This document shows positions 17,692-29,465 of a stretch of DNA of 64,000 nucleotides, in pieces. Under the pieces are notes generated by a model. It searched no databases. It saw only the letters and a list, made by a program, of their open reading frames with translations, and was not told the origin of the DNA. Positions within the stretch are counted from its first letter, which is position 1. Every line of letters starts with the position of its first letter. The translations under genes were made by a program, and so were the position numbers. Source of the stretch: Asanoa hainanensis (lineage in GTDB: Bacteria > Actinomycetota > Actinomycetes > Mycobacteriales > Micromonosporaceae); NCBI RefSeq assembly GCF_900188485.1, contig NZ_FZPH01000013.1, positions 186,001 through 250,000 of the forward strand, given 5' to 3'.

Positions 17692-18978
17692 TCAGCCCAG
17701 CAAACCGGCTTCGCGAGCTGCCCGAAGCGACGGCTTGACGCGGTAGGTCGGCCCCACCTGCTCGGCCACGGCGTCGATCGTCTTGAGCCCTTCGCCGGTG
17801 TTGAAGACGACGGTCTCCAACGACGGGTCCAACCGCCCCGACGCGACCAGCTTGCGCAACACGGCGGTGGTCACTCCACCGGCGGTTTCCGCGAACACTC
17901 CGGTGGTACGCGCGAGCAACTGGATCGCGTCGCGGATCTCGTCGTCGGTGGCGTAGTCCATCCAGCCGCCGGTGCGCTTGACCGCCTCGAGCGCGTAGAG
18001 GCCCGCCGCCGGGTCGCCGATGTTGAGCGACTTGGCGATGCCGGTCGGTCGCACCGGGACGATCTCGTCGGTGTCGTTGTGCAGCGCGGTGGCGATCGGG
18101 TTGCAGCCCGCCGACTGCGCGCCGAACACCCGCCAGCCGCCGGCCGGCGCCTCGACCAGGCCGATCTCCACGAGCTCGGTGAACGCCTTGTCGATCTTGG
18201 TCAACAGCTCGCCGCTGGCCATCGGGATGACGACCTGAGAAGGGATCCGCCAGCCGAGCTGCTCCGCCACCTCGTAGCCGAGGGTCTTGGAGCCCTCCGC
18301 GTAGAACGGCCGCACGTTGACGTTGACGAACGCGGTGTCCTCGAACTCGTCGGTCTCCACGAGCTCGCTGCAGAGCCGGTTGACGTCGTCGTACGAGCCG
18401 TCGATGGCGACGAGGTCACCCCCGTACACCGCGGTCGTGATGATCTTGCCCTGCTCCAGGTCGCCCGGGATGAAGACGATCGACGGAACACCGGCCCGGG
18501 CCGCGTGCGCGGCCACCGAGTTGGCCAGGTTGCCGGTCGAGGCGCAGGCGAAGCGGGTGAAACCGAGCCCGCGGGCCGCGGTCAGCGCGACCGAGACGAC
18601 CCGGTCCTTGAACGAGTGGGTCGGGTTGGCGCTGTCGTCCTTGACCCAGAGCGGCGCGGTGAACCCGAGCTCGGCACCCAGCGCGGAGGCCGAGACGAGC
18701 GGGGTGAGACCGGGGTCGAGGGTGACCCGGCTCGACGGGTCCTGCCCGACGGGCAGCAGCGGCGCGTAGCGCCAGATGTTCTGGGGGCCGGCGGCGATCT
18801 GGGCGCGCGTCACCCGGGCCAGCGCGGCGGGGTCGTAGGCCACCTCCAGCGGCCCGAAACACTGGTAACAGGCGTGCTGGGCGGCCAGCGGGAACTCGGC
18901 TCCGCAGCCGCGACAGACGAGGGCGCGGGCCGGCGAGTCTGCGACGGAGGAGGCGGTTTCGTCGATGGTCGACGTCAT
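17692..18978 (-). CDS. thrC: Threonine synthase
   Basis: 428 aa. PLP enzyme converting O-phosphohomoserine to threonine. The N-terminal zinc-ribbon-like CRGCGAEF...CYQC (about 20-40) and NPTHSFKDR with the PLP-lysine are present, as are the phosphate-binding ASTGNLANSVAAHAA and a late FNTGEGLK. The start ATG 18978 (MTSTIDETAS) is the one positioned after the riboswitch; the Shine-Dalgarno-like GAGAGGA overlaps the 3' strand of riboswitch stem P1, so SAM binding could occlude it. No hom or thrB is adjacent. Confidence 0.95.
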   Translation of the reverse strand: MTSTIDETASSVADSPARALVCRGCGAEFPLAAQHACYQCFGPLEVAYDPAALARVTRAQIAAGPQNIWRYAPLLPVGQDPSSRVTLDPGLTPLVSASALGAELGFTAPLWVKDDSANPTHSFKDRVVSVALTAARGLGFTRFACASTGNLANSVAAHAARAGVPSIVFIPGDLEQGKIITTAVYGGDLVAIDGSYDDVNRLCSELVETDEFEDTAFVNVNVRPFYAEGSKTLGYEVAEQLGWRIPSQVVIPMASGELLTKIDKAFTELVEIGLVEAPAGGWRVFGAQSAGCNPIATALHNDTDEIVPVRPTGIAKSLNIGDPAAGLYALEAVKRTGGWMDYATDDEIRDAIQLLARTTGVFAETAGGVTTAVLRKLVASGRLDPSLETVVFNTGEGLKTIDAVAEQVGPTYRVKPSLRAAREAGLLG

Positions 18979-18990
18979 GAGGGAGGTCCT

Positions 18991-19120
18991 CTCATCTTCC
19001 CCACGCCGCACCGTGCGACGGGGACGGAATTGGCACCTGCGCACCGCGACTCAGCGATGAGTCGACGGCGGTGGTTGCCGGGGCGTCTTCGGGCCGTATC
19101 CCTCAGCCCCTCTGGATGAG
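18991..19120 (-). ncRNA. SAM-I (S-box) riboswitch upstream of thrC
   Basis: Read on the minus strand: P1 5' arm CTCATC (19120-19115); P2/kink-turn block with GAGGGATACGGCCCGAAGAC then GCCCCGGCAACC; P3; the conserved AGGTGCCAATTCC; P4 beginning GTCCCC and closing GGGGAAG; P1 3' arm GATGAG (18996-18991). These are the diagnostic S-box conserved blocks in order. The P1 3' arm abuts the thrC ribosome-binding site, suggesting translational control. Confidence 0.93.
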
Positions 19121-19204
19121 GTATTCAGTTGTGCGTACCAGGGTAAGGCCTAGACCGCGGAAAGGTCCTGTCCCTTCTCAGCTTGTGAACCAGACCTCAG
19201 GCGA

Positions 19205-20070
19205 TCAACTGGTCACGTCCTTGCGGGTGAAGCGCCAGAAGGCCAGCGACCAGAACAGCGTCGCGTAGACCACGGCCGATATCGCGCCCTTGACGACGTC
19301 GTCGAACTGCGTCGGGGTGGAGAGCAGCCCGAGCCACGCCGTGCTGTAGTGGGTCGGCAACAGGTTGCGCACTGCGCCCAGCGCGCTGATCTGGTCGAGG
19401 ATGCTCGACAGGATCCACAGCAGCACCGCGCCGCCGACCGCGCCCAGGGGTGCGTCCGTCGACACCGACAGCAGGAAGGCCAGCCCGGCCACCACGAGCA
19501 GCACGACCGCCAGGTAGCCGAGGATGGCCAGCAGCCGGACCAGGCCGGCGCCCGGCGCGATCTCGTTGGCGACCGTGCTGCGCAGCGGCTCCCAGCCGTA
19601 CCGGGCGGTGCCGACGGCCAGTGCCGTGCCCGCCAGGGTGAGCAACGCCAGCCCCGAGTAGCCGAGCGCGACGACCAGCTTGACGGCCACCAGGCGGGCC
19701 CGCGGCACCGGGACCGCCAGCAGGTAGCGCAGGCTGCCCCACTGCGCCTCGCTGGCCACCGTGTCGCCGCAGAACAGGGCCACCGCGACGACCAGCAGGA
19801 AGGTGGCCGACACGTACAGGCAGAACAGGGTGAAGTTGAGGCCGCCCGAGGTGGCCAGGTCGATCAGGCTGCCGAACTCGCCGCCGCCGTTGTCGTCGTC
19901 GCCCCCGTTGTCGAACTGGAAGGCGATCAAAATGATCAACGGCAGGGCGACCATCAGACCCAGGGCCCAGCGGGTACGCGCACGCGACCACTGCCGCCGC
20001 CATTCGGCCCTGATCGGTAGCGTGCGGGCGGCCCGATAGCCGGCCGCCGCGCCCGCCTGAAGGTCCGTCA

Positions 20071-20071
<1 letters not shown>
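19205..20071 (-). CDS. ABC-2 type transporter permease
   Basis: 288 aa, about six hydrophobic helices: one near 38-52, then a soluble Gly/Asp-rich loop (FDNGGDDDNGGGEF), then helices from about 80. Typical ABC-2 permease sequence ALFCGDTVASEAQWGSLRYLL. Its ATG overlaps the stop of the upstream hydrolase-ABC fusion by one base (TGATG), so the two are translationally coupled and almost certainly form one transporter. The cargo is unknown. Confidence 0.88.
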
Positions 20072-22854
<2,783 letters not shown>

Positions 22855-22857
<3 letters not shown>

Positions 22858-22881
22858 GCCGCCAAAGGTACGGCGTACGCC
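22855..22881 (-). promoter_or_regulatory. Promoter of the hydrolase-ABC operon with GGCGTACGCC palindrome
   Basis: On the minus strand TACCTT (22870-22865) lies 7 nt from the ATG at 22857. Just upstream is the perfect palindrome GGCGTACGCC (22872-22881), a possible operator. Confidence 0.5.
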
Positions 22882-23168
22882 CTGAGCGTTCTCTGAGTGT
22901 CAATGGCCGCCGGTCGGTGGGACGCATGCTTATCCCGCGAAATCCGACGAATCACACCGAGCGGGCAATGAACCGACAGCAAGTTACACAGCGTGAAGAT
23001 TCGCATCTTGATCCATCACTGACGGCCATAGAAACCGACGGATGAAGAAGATATGGCTGTTCGGTTTGGGCCGGCATGGGTGCCCCTCCACTAGTTTCTC
23101 CGTCCGGTGGACGGGACGGCCGGGGCAGATGTTTTCGCCCGTGCCACCACTTCGTGGAGGGGTTGCCG
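22858..23168. other. Gene-free divergent region between the ABC operon and the conservon
   Basis: It is lower in GC than its surroundings from about 22920 to 23090. It contains the ABC-operon promoter and, close to the conservon side, CCGTCC-GGT-GGACGG at about 23099-23113. Open frames running into the next gene lack the expected start context; GGAGGGG before ATG 23169 marks the real start. Confidence 0.55.
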
Positions 23169-24389
23169 ATGACACGTTCCGCACCGCGTTCCCGGGCCCG
23201 TACGGGAGCGCTGTCCGTGCTGCTGTCCATCCTGGTGGTAGCGCTGCTGGTGCCGACCGCGCTGCTGTTCGCACAGACCTGGCGCACCGAGGGCGACCGG
23301 GCCAGGGCGACCGAGCGCGAGCTCGACGGCGTCGAGTACCTGCGCAGCCTGCAGCAGGTCGTGTTCGCGGTGGCCGACGCGCAGTCCGCGGCCGTGTCCG
23401 GCCGGCCGGCGCCGCGCGACGCCATCGTCGTCGCCATCCAGCAGGCCGACGCCACCGACGCGAAGCTCGGCGCGACCCTGCGCACCACCCAGCGGTGGAC
23501 CGAGATCCGCAGCCGCATGGAGACCCTCCGCGACACGCCCGCCACCGCCGACCGGCAGCAGGCGTTGGCCGACTACCGCGAGGTGGGCGACCTGCTGCTG
23601 GCCCTGTACGCCAAGATCCGCGACGAGTCCGGTCTGGTGCACGACCCCGACGGCGACGCGTTCCACCTCCAGAACAGTGCCGCGAACGAGCTTCCGATCG
23701 CCGTCATCGCGGCGGGCCGGCTGACCGACATCGCGACGCTCGCCAAGGCCGCGCCGCCGGCGCAGACTCCGCCAGCGGTGACAGCACAGCAGCAGGCGAA
23801 GCTCCTCACGCAGCTCACCGCCGAGGGGGTGCTGCTCCAGCAGGCCGCGACCACGCTGGTCAACGACCTGCGGGCCGCCGTCGACAGCACCGAGAGCCGC
23901 ACGCTGGGCAGCAACCTGCTCAGCCGCCTCGACCGCTTCCAGCGCTCGGCGGACACGATGGCCGCGATCTTCGCCCAGGTCGGCGCGGCCCCCAGCAACG
24001 CACCGGCGACCGGCAGCGACGAGTCGATCCTCGGCGTCGCGCGCGGCGAGCTCCAGGCGGCGGCCGGCGAGCTGTCCAGCACGATCCTCAACGAGGTCGA
24101 GCGGCTGCTCAACACCCGCGCCGACGAGATCGACCAGAACCGGCTGCTGGCCGTCTGCGCAGCCGCCGCGGCGGTGCTGATCGCCGTCGGCTTCTTCCTC
24201 GCCTTCTTCCTCGGCGGGCGGCCCAGAAAGGCCCGCCCGTCCGGCCCGTTCCCCGAGGGTGGCCCGGGCGCGTTGCCGCCCGACGAGCCCGTGTCGTGGC
24301 CGACGGTCGCACCGATCACCGGTGCGCCCTACCAGGGCGCCGCGCAGGGGAACCAGACACAGTGGGAGCGGTCCGGTGCTGCTCGGTAG
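23169..24389 (+). CDS. Two-TM membrane protein leading the conservon operon
   Basis: 406 aa. A basic N-terminus, TM1 (about 14-37), a large helical extracytoplasmic domain (about 40-325, including EYLRSLQQVVFAVADAQSAAV and alanine-rich helices), TM2 (about 330-352, LLAVCAAAAAVLIAVGFFLAFFLGG) and a short Pro/Gly cytoplasmic tail. It resembles the sensing part of a nitrate/nitrite-domain kinase with no catalytic domain. The stop overlaps the cvnA start by 14 nt, so it is part of the operon. I do not recognise a named family; a receptor or accessory role is inference. ATG 23169 has GGAGGGG upstream. Confidence 0.75.
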   Translation: MTRSAPRSRARTGALSVLLSILVVALLVPTALLFAQTWRTEGDRARATERELDGVEYLRSLQQVVFAVADAQSAAVSGRPAPRDAIVVAIQQADATDAKLGATLRTTQRWTEIRSRMETLRDTPATADRQQALADYREVGDLLLALYAKIRDESGLVHDPDGDAFHLQNSAANELPIAVIAAGRLTDIATLAKAAPPAQTPPAVTAQQQAKLLTQLTAEGVLLQQAATTLVNDLRAAVDSTESRTLGSNLLSRLDRFQRSADTMAAIFAQVGAAPSNAPATGSDESILGVARGELQAAAGELSSTILNEVERLLNTRADEIDQNRLLAVCAAAAAVLIAVGFFLAFFLGGRPRKARPSGPFPEGGPGALPPDEPVSWPTVAPITGAPYQGAAQGNQTQWERSGAAR

Positions 24390-27300
24390 GTTACGCATCC
24401 GCGGGAAGCTCGCGCTCCTGCTCATCGCCCCGCTGCTCGGCATCGTCGCGCTGGCCGTGCCGGTGGTCAGCGACCGGGTCGAGATCGCCGAGCAGGCCGA
24501 CAAGACCGCCCGCGCGGTCGACATCGCCGGCGAGGTCGGCTCGCTCGTGCAGCAGTTGCAACAGGAGCGGCTGCTCTCGATCGGCCACTACTTCGGCGTG
24601 GTCGGCCGCGACCGGCTGGTGCTGCAGAGCGCCCTGGTCACCGACGCCATCGCCGACCTGCGCGCCCAGCCGGACCTACCGGTCAACCTCCGGTTGGCGC
24701 TCGACGCGCTGCCCGCGCTGGCCACCGTGCGTGCCTCCGTCCTGAGCGGCGCGGCCCGCCCGAACGTGGTCATGGCGACGTTCGGTGGCGAGGTCACCCG
24801 GCTGATCGACTCGCTGGGCCTGCGCAACACCGCCGACACGACCGCCCCTGCGGGCCGGCAGATCATGGCGCTGGACTCGGTGCTCCGCTCCGACGAGGGC
24901 ATCAGCCTGGTCGCGGCGCAGATCGTGCTGCTGGCCGCCGTGGGCGACAAGGCGCCCAAGGACCTGACCACGGCGACGATGGCGATCCTGCTGCAGGACA
25001 GCGACCGGTTCCGCTCGTACGCGACACCCGAGCAGAACGGCGTGTACGACCTGGTGCAGCAGGGCGTCGACGCGCGCAGCCCCACCGGCAACTTCCTCGG
25101 CCGGTTCGCCGCCGACCCGCTGGGCGCGCTGAACAACATCGCCCTCCCGCAGCTCTTCCCGATGGCCGAGTCGCTGATGACGCTCGGCGGGTTCGTCGAG
25201 AAGCGGATCATCGCCGACGTCAAGGTGGAGGTCGGCGAGCGGCAACGGCGAGCCCTGACCGAGGCGTACGGCGTCGCCCTGGCCTGCCTGCTCCTCCTGC
25301 TCTGCGTCGTGCTGTTGAGCGTCGCCGTGGCGCGCGCCGTCGCCCGGCCGCTGACGCGGCTCACCGAGTCGGCCGACGGCGTCGCCAAGGTCGCCGAGGC
25401 CGAGCTCACCAAGGTGGCCGACGGCGAGTTGGACTCGTCGGTGCCCGTCCGGCTGGAAGCCGTCGACGTGCGGGCCCGCGACGAGGTCGGCGACCTGGCC
25501 CGGGCCTTCGAGCGGGTCCAGGCGACCGCCGCCCGGCTGGTCGAGCGCCAGGTGGCCGGCCGGCGCAACGTCGCGCAGATGTTCGGCCACGTCGGGCGCC
25601 GCACGCAGAACCTGGTCGGCCGCCAGCTCGCGCTGATCGACCGGCTGGAGCGGCAGGAGGCCGACCCGGGCCGGCTGCAGCACCTCTACCGGCTCGACCA
25701 CATCTCCAGCCGGCTGCGGCGCAGTGCCAGCAGCCTCGTGGTGCTCTCCGGCTCGGCCGGCGCCGACAGCCACGTCGCGCCGCTGCCGCTCACCGACGTC
25801 ATCCGGCTCGCGCTCGGCGAGATCGAGGAATACCTCCGGGTCGACATCAAGGTGCCGACCGAGATCAGCATCGCGCCGTCGATGATCGGCGACCTGGTGC
25901 TGGTGCTGGCCGAGCTGATGGAGAACGCGACCACCTTCTCGCCGCCGCACACCCGGGTCACCGTCACCGGCGTGGTCAGCGACCCCGGCATCCGGCTGCT
26001 CGTGGTCGACCACGGCCTGGGCATGACGCCGGAGCGGATGGCCGAGGAAAACGCCCGGCTGGCCCGCCGCGAACGGCTCGACCTGGTGCCGACCGAGGTG
26101 CTCGGGCTGTTCGTCGTCGGCCGGCTGGCCCGCCGCCACGGCATGCGGGTCACGCTGACCCCGACACCGGGCGGCGGCGTCACCGCCGAGCTCGAGGTGC
26201 ACGAGCGCGACCTGGTCACCAAGACCGAGCCGCCGCCGGTCTCGGCGGTCGCCCGGGCGCGGGTGGGCAGCGCGCCCGACCCGGCGCCACCGGCCGCACT
26301 CGAGGACCAGCGGCCCACGCCGCCGGTGGTCGGTGGCGACGGCTCGTCCGCGCCGGTCTACGACCCGTTCCGGCCCGAGCGCCGCGCCGGCGTCGGGAGC
26401 GGTGGATCGTCCGCGGCACCGGCCACCGGGCCGGCACCCGCACCGGCCGGTGCCGCGGATCCGCAACCAACCTCGGCGCCGCCGGCGCCCGAGCCGGCGG
26501 AGGCGTCCGACGCGGCGCTGCCACCGCCGGTGGCGGCCGCACCCGAGTGGCCGATCCGCCAGCGGGTGCCCGGCAAGACCGAACCGCCGACGCAGGCACC
26601 CGCGGCCAAGGAGGGCGACCAGGCGGCGGAGGAGCCACGGCCGATGCGCCGGCCCGGCGCGCCGACCGGCAACGTCCCGGGGTTCGACGAGGGTGCGCTC
26701 AACCGGGCCAGTCGGATGCTCGCCAACGGGCAGCCGTGGAACGCGTTCGTGCCCCAGCCGCGCGTGGCCGGCGAGGTCGAGCCCGACCAGAAGCCGCCGG
26801 CCAACCAGCGCCCGGCGGCGCCCGCCAAGCCCACCGGGGCCGAGCGGCCGCCCGCGGCCGCACCGGAGCGACCGGCTCCCGGCCGGGCCCAGGTGAGCAA
26901 GCCCGCCAAGCCGACACCACCGGCCACGCCTGCCAAACCGGCCAAGGCCGCCGGCAAGCCGGCTCCGGAGCTCTCCGACGAGGAGACCCAGGCCGTGCTG
27001 CGCCGTCGGGTGCCCGGCGCGCGGCTGCCCAGCGGCGACCCCGAGCCGGCACCGACCTCCGCACCGCCGTCGCCGGCCGACCCGGCCGCCGCTCGCGCCC
27101 TGGTCGAGGAGTTCGAGGCCGGGGTGCGGTACGCCGAGCGGCAGGTCCGCGGCGGTGCCGTGCCGGGCGCGCGACCCGTACCCGTGAACGGTTCGACCAA
27201 CGGTTCCGCGAAAGCCGCGACCAACGGGACAGCGGCCAGCACCAAGGGCGAGGCGGCCCCATCGGGCCGGCCGCTCAACCGGCGCCAACCCGGCGCCACG

Positions 27301-27456
27301 CTCGACGACCAGGCGCCGCCGAGCGAGCGTCCGGCGTCTGACCAGCCGCCGGACCCGATCGCGGCCCGCGACCTGGTCCAGCAGTTCGAATCCGGTGTGG
27401 CACGCGCGATGCGTCAGATCAGTGCCGGCCCTGGCGACGAAGAGGAATCACGATGA
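24376..27456 (+). CDS. cvnA: Conservon sensor histidine kinase-like protein CvnA
   Basis: 1026 aa. TM1 (about 10-32), an extracytoplasmic nitrate/nitrite-sensing-type helical domain (about 40-295), TM2 (about 298-320), HAMP-like linker, DHp-like helix LYRLDHISSRLRRSASSLVVL (His near 441), HATPase with N-box ELMENATTFSPP (near 512) and G-box VVDHGLGM (near 544). A Pro/Ala-rich disordered tail of about 400 residues follows. In Streptomyces CvnA forms a membrane complex with CvnB-D, likened to a receptor/G-protein module. No response regulator is adjacent. GTG 24376 follows GGGAG. Confidence 0.88.
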   Translation: MLLGRLRIRGKLALLLIAPLLGIVALAVPVVSDRVEIAEQADKTARAVDIAGEVGSLVQQLQQERLLSIGHYFGVVGRDRLVLQSALVTDAIADLRAQPDLPVNLRLALDALPALATVRASVLSGAARPNVVMATFGGEVTRLIDSLGLRNTADTTAPAGRQIMALDSVLRSDEGISLVAAQIVLLAAVGDKAPKDLTTATMAILLQDSDRFRSYATPEQNGVYDLVQQGVDARSPTGNFLGRFAADPLGALNNIALPQLFPMAESLMTLGGFVEKRIIADVKVEVGERQRRALTEAYGVALACLLLLLCVVLLSVAVARAVARPLTRLTESADGVAKVAEAELTKVADGELDSSVPVRLEAVDVRARDEVGDLARAFERVQATAARLVERQVAGRRNVAQMFGHVGRRTQNLVGRQLALIDRLERQEADPGRLQHLYRLDHISSRLRRSASSLVVLSGSAGADSHVAPLPLTDVIRLALGEIEEYLRVDIKVPTEISIAPSMIGDLVLVLAELMENATTFSPPHTRVTVTGVVSDPGIRLLVVDHGLGMTPERMAEENARLARRERLDLVPTEVLGLFVVGRLARRHGMRVTLTPTPGGGVTAELEVHERDLVTKTEPPPVSAVARARVGSAPDPAPPAALEDQRPTPPVVGGDGSSAPVYDPFRPERRAGVGSGGSSAAPATGPAPAPAGAADPQPTSAPPAPEPAEASDAALPPPVAAAPEWPIRQRVPGKTEPPTQAPAAKEGDQAAEEPRPMRRPGAPTGNVPGFDEGALNRASRMLANGQPWNAFVPQPRVAGEVEPDQKPPANQRPAAPAKPTGAERPPAAAPERPAPGRAQVSKPAKPTPPATPAKPAKAAGKPAPELSDEETQAVLRRRVPGARLPSGDPEPAPTSAPPSPADPAAARALVEEFEAGVRYAERQVRGGAVPGARPVPVNGSTNGSAKAATNGTAASTKGEAAPSGRPLNRRQPGATLDDQAPPSERPASDQPPDPIAARDLVQQFESGVARAMRQISAGPGDEEESR

Positions 27457-27929
27457 CGAGCCCGTACATCCACGACAGCATCGAACGACCGGATGCGGAC
27501 GTGTCCAACGGCCAGCTCAGCCAGGAGGCGCAGACCTTCAACTGGCTGCTCGACTCGTTCACCTCGGGCACCGCCGGTGTCCTGGAAGCCATCGCCGTGT
27601 CCAGCGACGGACTGCTGATGGCGATGTCAGCGATCAAGGACCGGGCCAACGCCGAGCGGCTGGCGGCGATCGTCTCCGGCATGACCAGCCTGGCCGGCGG
27701 CGCCGCCAACTGGTACACCCTCGGCGGCCTCAACCGGGTCATCGTCGACATGGCCGACGGCTACCTGCTGATCACCTCGATCAGCAGCGGCTCGGTGCTC
27801 GGGGTGATCGCCGACCGGTCGGCGAACCTGGGCACCCTGGCCTACGAGATGACCCTGTTCGCGAGCCGCGCCGGCGGCGCGCTCACCCCCCGCCTGATCG
27901 CCGAGCTGAAGAACTCCGTGCAGTCATGA
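27453..27929 (+). CDS. cvnB: Conservon roadblock/LC7 protein CvnB
   Basis: 158 aa. Roadblock/LC7 domain: FNWLLDSFTSGTAGVLEAIAVSSDGLLMAMS at the N-terminus and VIVDMADGYLLITSISSGSVLGVIAD in the central sheet. Such proteins act as GTPase regulators, by analogy with MglB, for the CvnD GTPase. Its ATG overlaps the cvnA stop (ATGA). Confidence 0.93.
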   Translation: MTSPYIHDSIERPDADVSNGQLSQEAQTFNWLLDSFTSGTAGVLEAIAVSSDGLLMAMSAIKDRANAERLAAIVSGMTSLAGGAANWYTLGGLNRVIVDMADGYLLITSISSGSVLGVIADRSANLGTLAYEMTLFASRAGGALTPRLIAELKNSVQS

Positions 27930-28369
27930 CCGCGGCGCAAGACCCCGAGCCGGCTGCGGGCGTACGCCCGTACCTGCAGGCGGGGTTCCCCGGCGGAGAG
28001 GCCAGCGGCGCGCCTCCCGACGGCGACCCGTCCGGCGCCCTGCGCCCGTTCGTGCTGACCTCCGGCCGGGTCATCGGTGTCGACCCGGCGATCGGCATGG
28101 AGACGCAGGTGACCGTCCACGACGGACCCCCGCGCACCCACCTGCCGAGCAGCGCCCGCGAACTGCACGCGATCGTGGCGCTCTGCGCCGCACCGATGTC
28201 GGTGGCCGAGATCTCGGCCACGCTGCGCATGCACCTCGGGGTGACCCGGGTGCTGGTCGGGGACCTTCGGGCGACCGGCCATCTGGACGTACACACCTTT
28301 GAGGTCGCTGATCCGCGCGACCCCGAGACGATTCGGCGGGTGATCCGTGGACTACGTGCGATCTCCTGA
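27926..28369 (+). CDS. cvnC: Conservon DUF742 protein CvnC
   Basis: 147 aa. DUF742: RPFVLTSGRVIGVDPAIGMETQV, then a winged-helix-like C-terminal half with LCAAPMSVAEISATLRMHLGVTRVLVGDL. It is the third conservon component; its biochemical role is not firmly known. ATGA overlap with cvnB. Confidence 0.92.
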   Translation: MTAAQDPEPAAGVRPYLQAGFPGGEASGAPPDGDPSGALRPFVLTSGRVIGVDPAIGMETQVTVHDGPPRTHLPSSARELHAIVALCAAPMSVAEISATLRMHLGVTRVLVGDLRATGHLDVHTFEVADPRDPETIRRVIRGLRAIS

Positions 28370-29105
28370 GTGGCCGTTGACCACCGACCGCCCACCGGTC
28401 GGCGGCCTGGGGCCGGAGTCCGGTGGGCGGCATCGGGAGCAGCAGTCGGCGTACGCGCCCAACGTGGGCTGGCACCACATCGGCGCCACGCCGCCGCCGA
28501 GCGTCGACGCGCGCGTGGTCGGTCCGCCGGTGAAACGCCGTCGCGCGCCGATTCCCGTCAAAATCGTCATCGCCGGCGGCTTCGGGGTCGGCAAGACCAC
28601 CACGGTCGGCGCGATCTCCGAGATCGCCCCGCTGACCACCGAGGCGGAGATGACCACCGCCTCGATCGGCGTCGACGACCTGCACCCGGACTCGACCAAG
28701 ACGACCACCACGGTCGCGATGGACTTCGGCAGCGTCACCATCGACGGGAGTCTCAAGCTCTATCTGTTCGGTACGCCCGGGCAGTCCCGCTTCGGGTTCA
28801 TGTGGGACGACCTGACCCGCGGTGCACTTGGTGCCCTGGTAGTGGTTGACAGCGCCCGCTTGGACGAGTGTCATTTCGCCATCGACTACTTCGAACGGGC
28901 TGATTTGCCGTTCGTGGTGGCCGTGAACGCGTTCGACGGGCAACTCACCCACGACCTCAACGCCGTGCGGTGGGCGCTGGCGGTCGGCGACCACGTGCCG
29001 GTGGTCCGCTTCGACGCGCGGCAACGCCTGTCGGTCCGCGACGCCCTGCTCGTGCTCCTTGACCGGGCGTTGGATCGGGCCCTGCGGGAGCGCGGTGGGT
29101 CGTAG
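28347..29105 (+). CDS. cvnD: Conservon GTPase CvnD
   Basis: 252 aa. Small GTPase of the conservon family: P-loop GGFGVGKTTTVG (near 80), a conserved Thr-rich switch region TKTTTTVAMDFG, FGTPGQSRF in place of DxxG (near 143), and VNAFDG in place of NKxD. A Pro-rich extension of about 65 residues precedes the G domain. GTG 28347 overlaps cvnC by 23 nt, so it is translationally coupled. Confidence 0.92.
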   Translation: MDYVRSPEWPLTTDRPPVGGLGPESGGRHREQQSAYAPNVGWHHIGATPPPSVDARVVGPPVKRRRAPIPVKIVIAGGFGVGKTTTVGAISEIAPLTTEAEMTTASIGVDDLHPDSTKTTTTVAMDFGSVTIDGSLKLYLFGTPGQSRFGFMWDDLTRGALGALVVVDSARLDECHFAIDYFERADLPFVVAVNAFDGQLTHDLNAVRWALAVGDHVPVVRFDARQRLSVRDALLVLLDRALDRALRERGGS

Positions 29106-29134
29106 GGCGGGGCACGGGGACGGAGGTCGGTCCG

Positions 29135-29452
29135 ATGAGGGATGCGTTCGGCGAGGCACTTGACCGCATGGCGCGGCGGGAGGAACTGGAACGGCTCAAG
29201 GCGGAGGCGGACACCCGAAAGCGGACGTCCGTCGCGGTCGAGCTCGCCCAGGCGGTCCGGCGGGTGGTCGCGCACCATCCGGACACCACGGTCACGGTGT
29301 CCGTCGAGTCGGCCGGCGACAGCACGGCGTTCATGGTGGGCTGGGTCAACGACGCGGTGGCGATCTCGCCAGGGCCGGTCAAGGACGCGGCCGCCCAGCT
29401 CGCCGAGCTGATCCGGCAGGACCACACGTTGCTGGGGCCCGATCCGGATTAG
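29135..29452 (+). CDS. Small hypothetical protein downstream of the conservon
   Basis: 105 aa. The N-terminal half is charged and helical (ALDRMARREELERLKAEADTR), the C-terminal half mixed alpha/beta. No domain is recognised. GGAGG lies 8 nt before the ATG. It is 29 nt from cvnD, so it is probably in the same transcript. Confidence 0.7.
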   Translation: MRDAFGEALDRMARREELERLKAEADTRKRTSVAVELAQAVRRVVAHHPDTTVTVSVESAGDSTAFMVGWVNDAVAISPGPVKDAAAQLAELIRQDHTLLGPDPD

Positions 29453-29465
29453 TCTCGGCGGGGTG
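29450..29465 (+). promoter_or_regulatory. Leaderless promoter -10 of cpa
   Basis: TAGTCT (29450-29455; its TAG is the stop of the preceding gene) is followed by 7 nt and GTG 29463. Confidence 0.5.
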
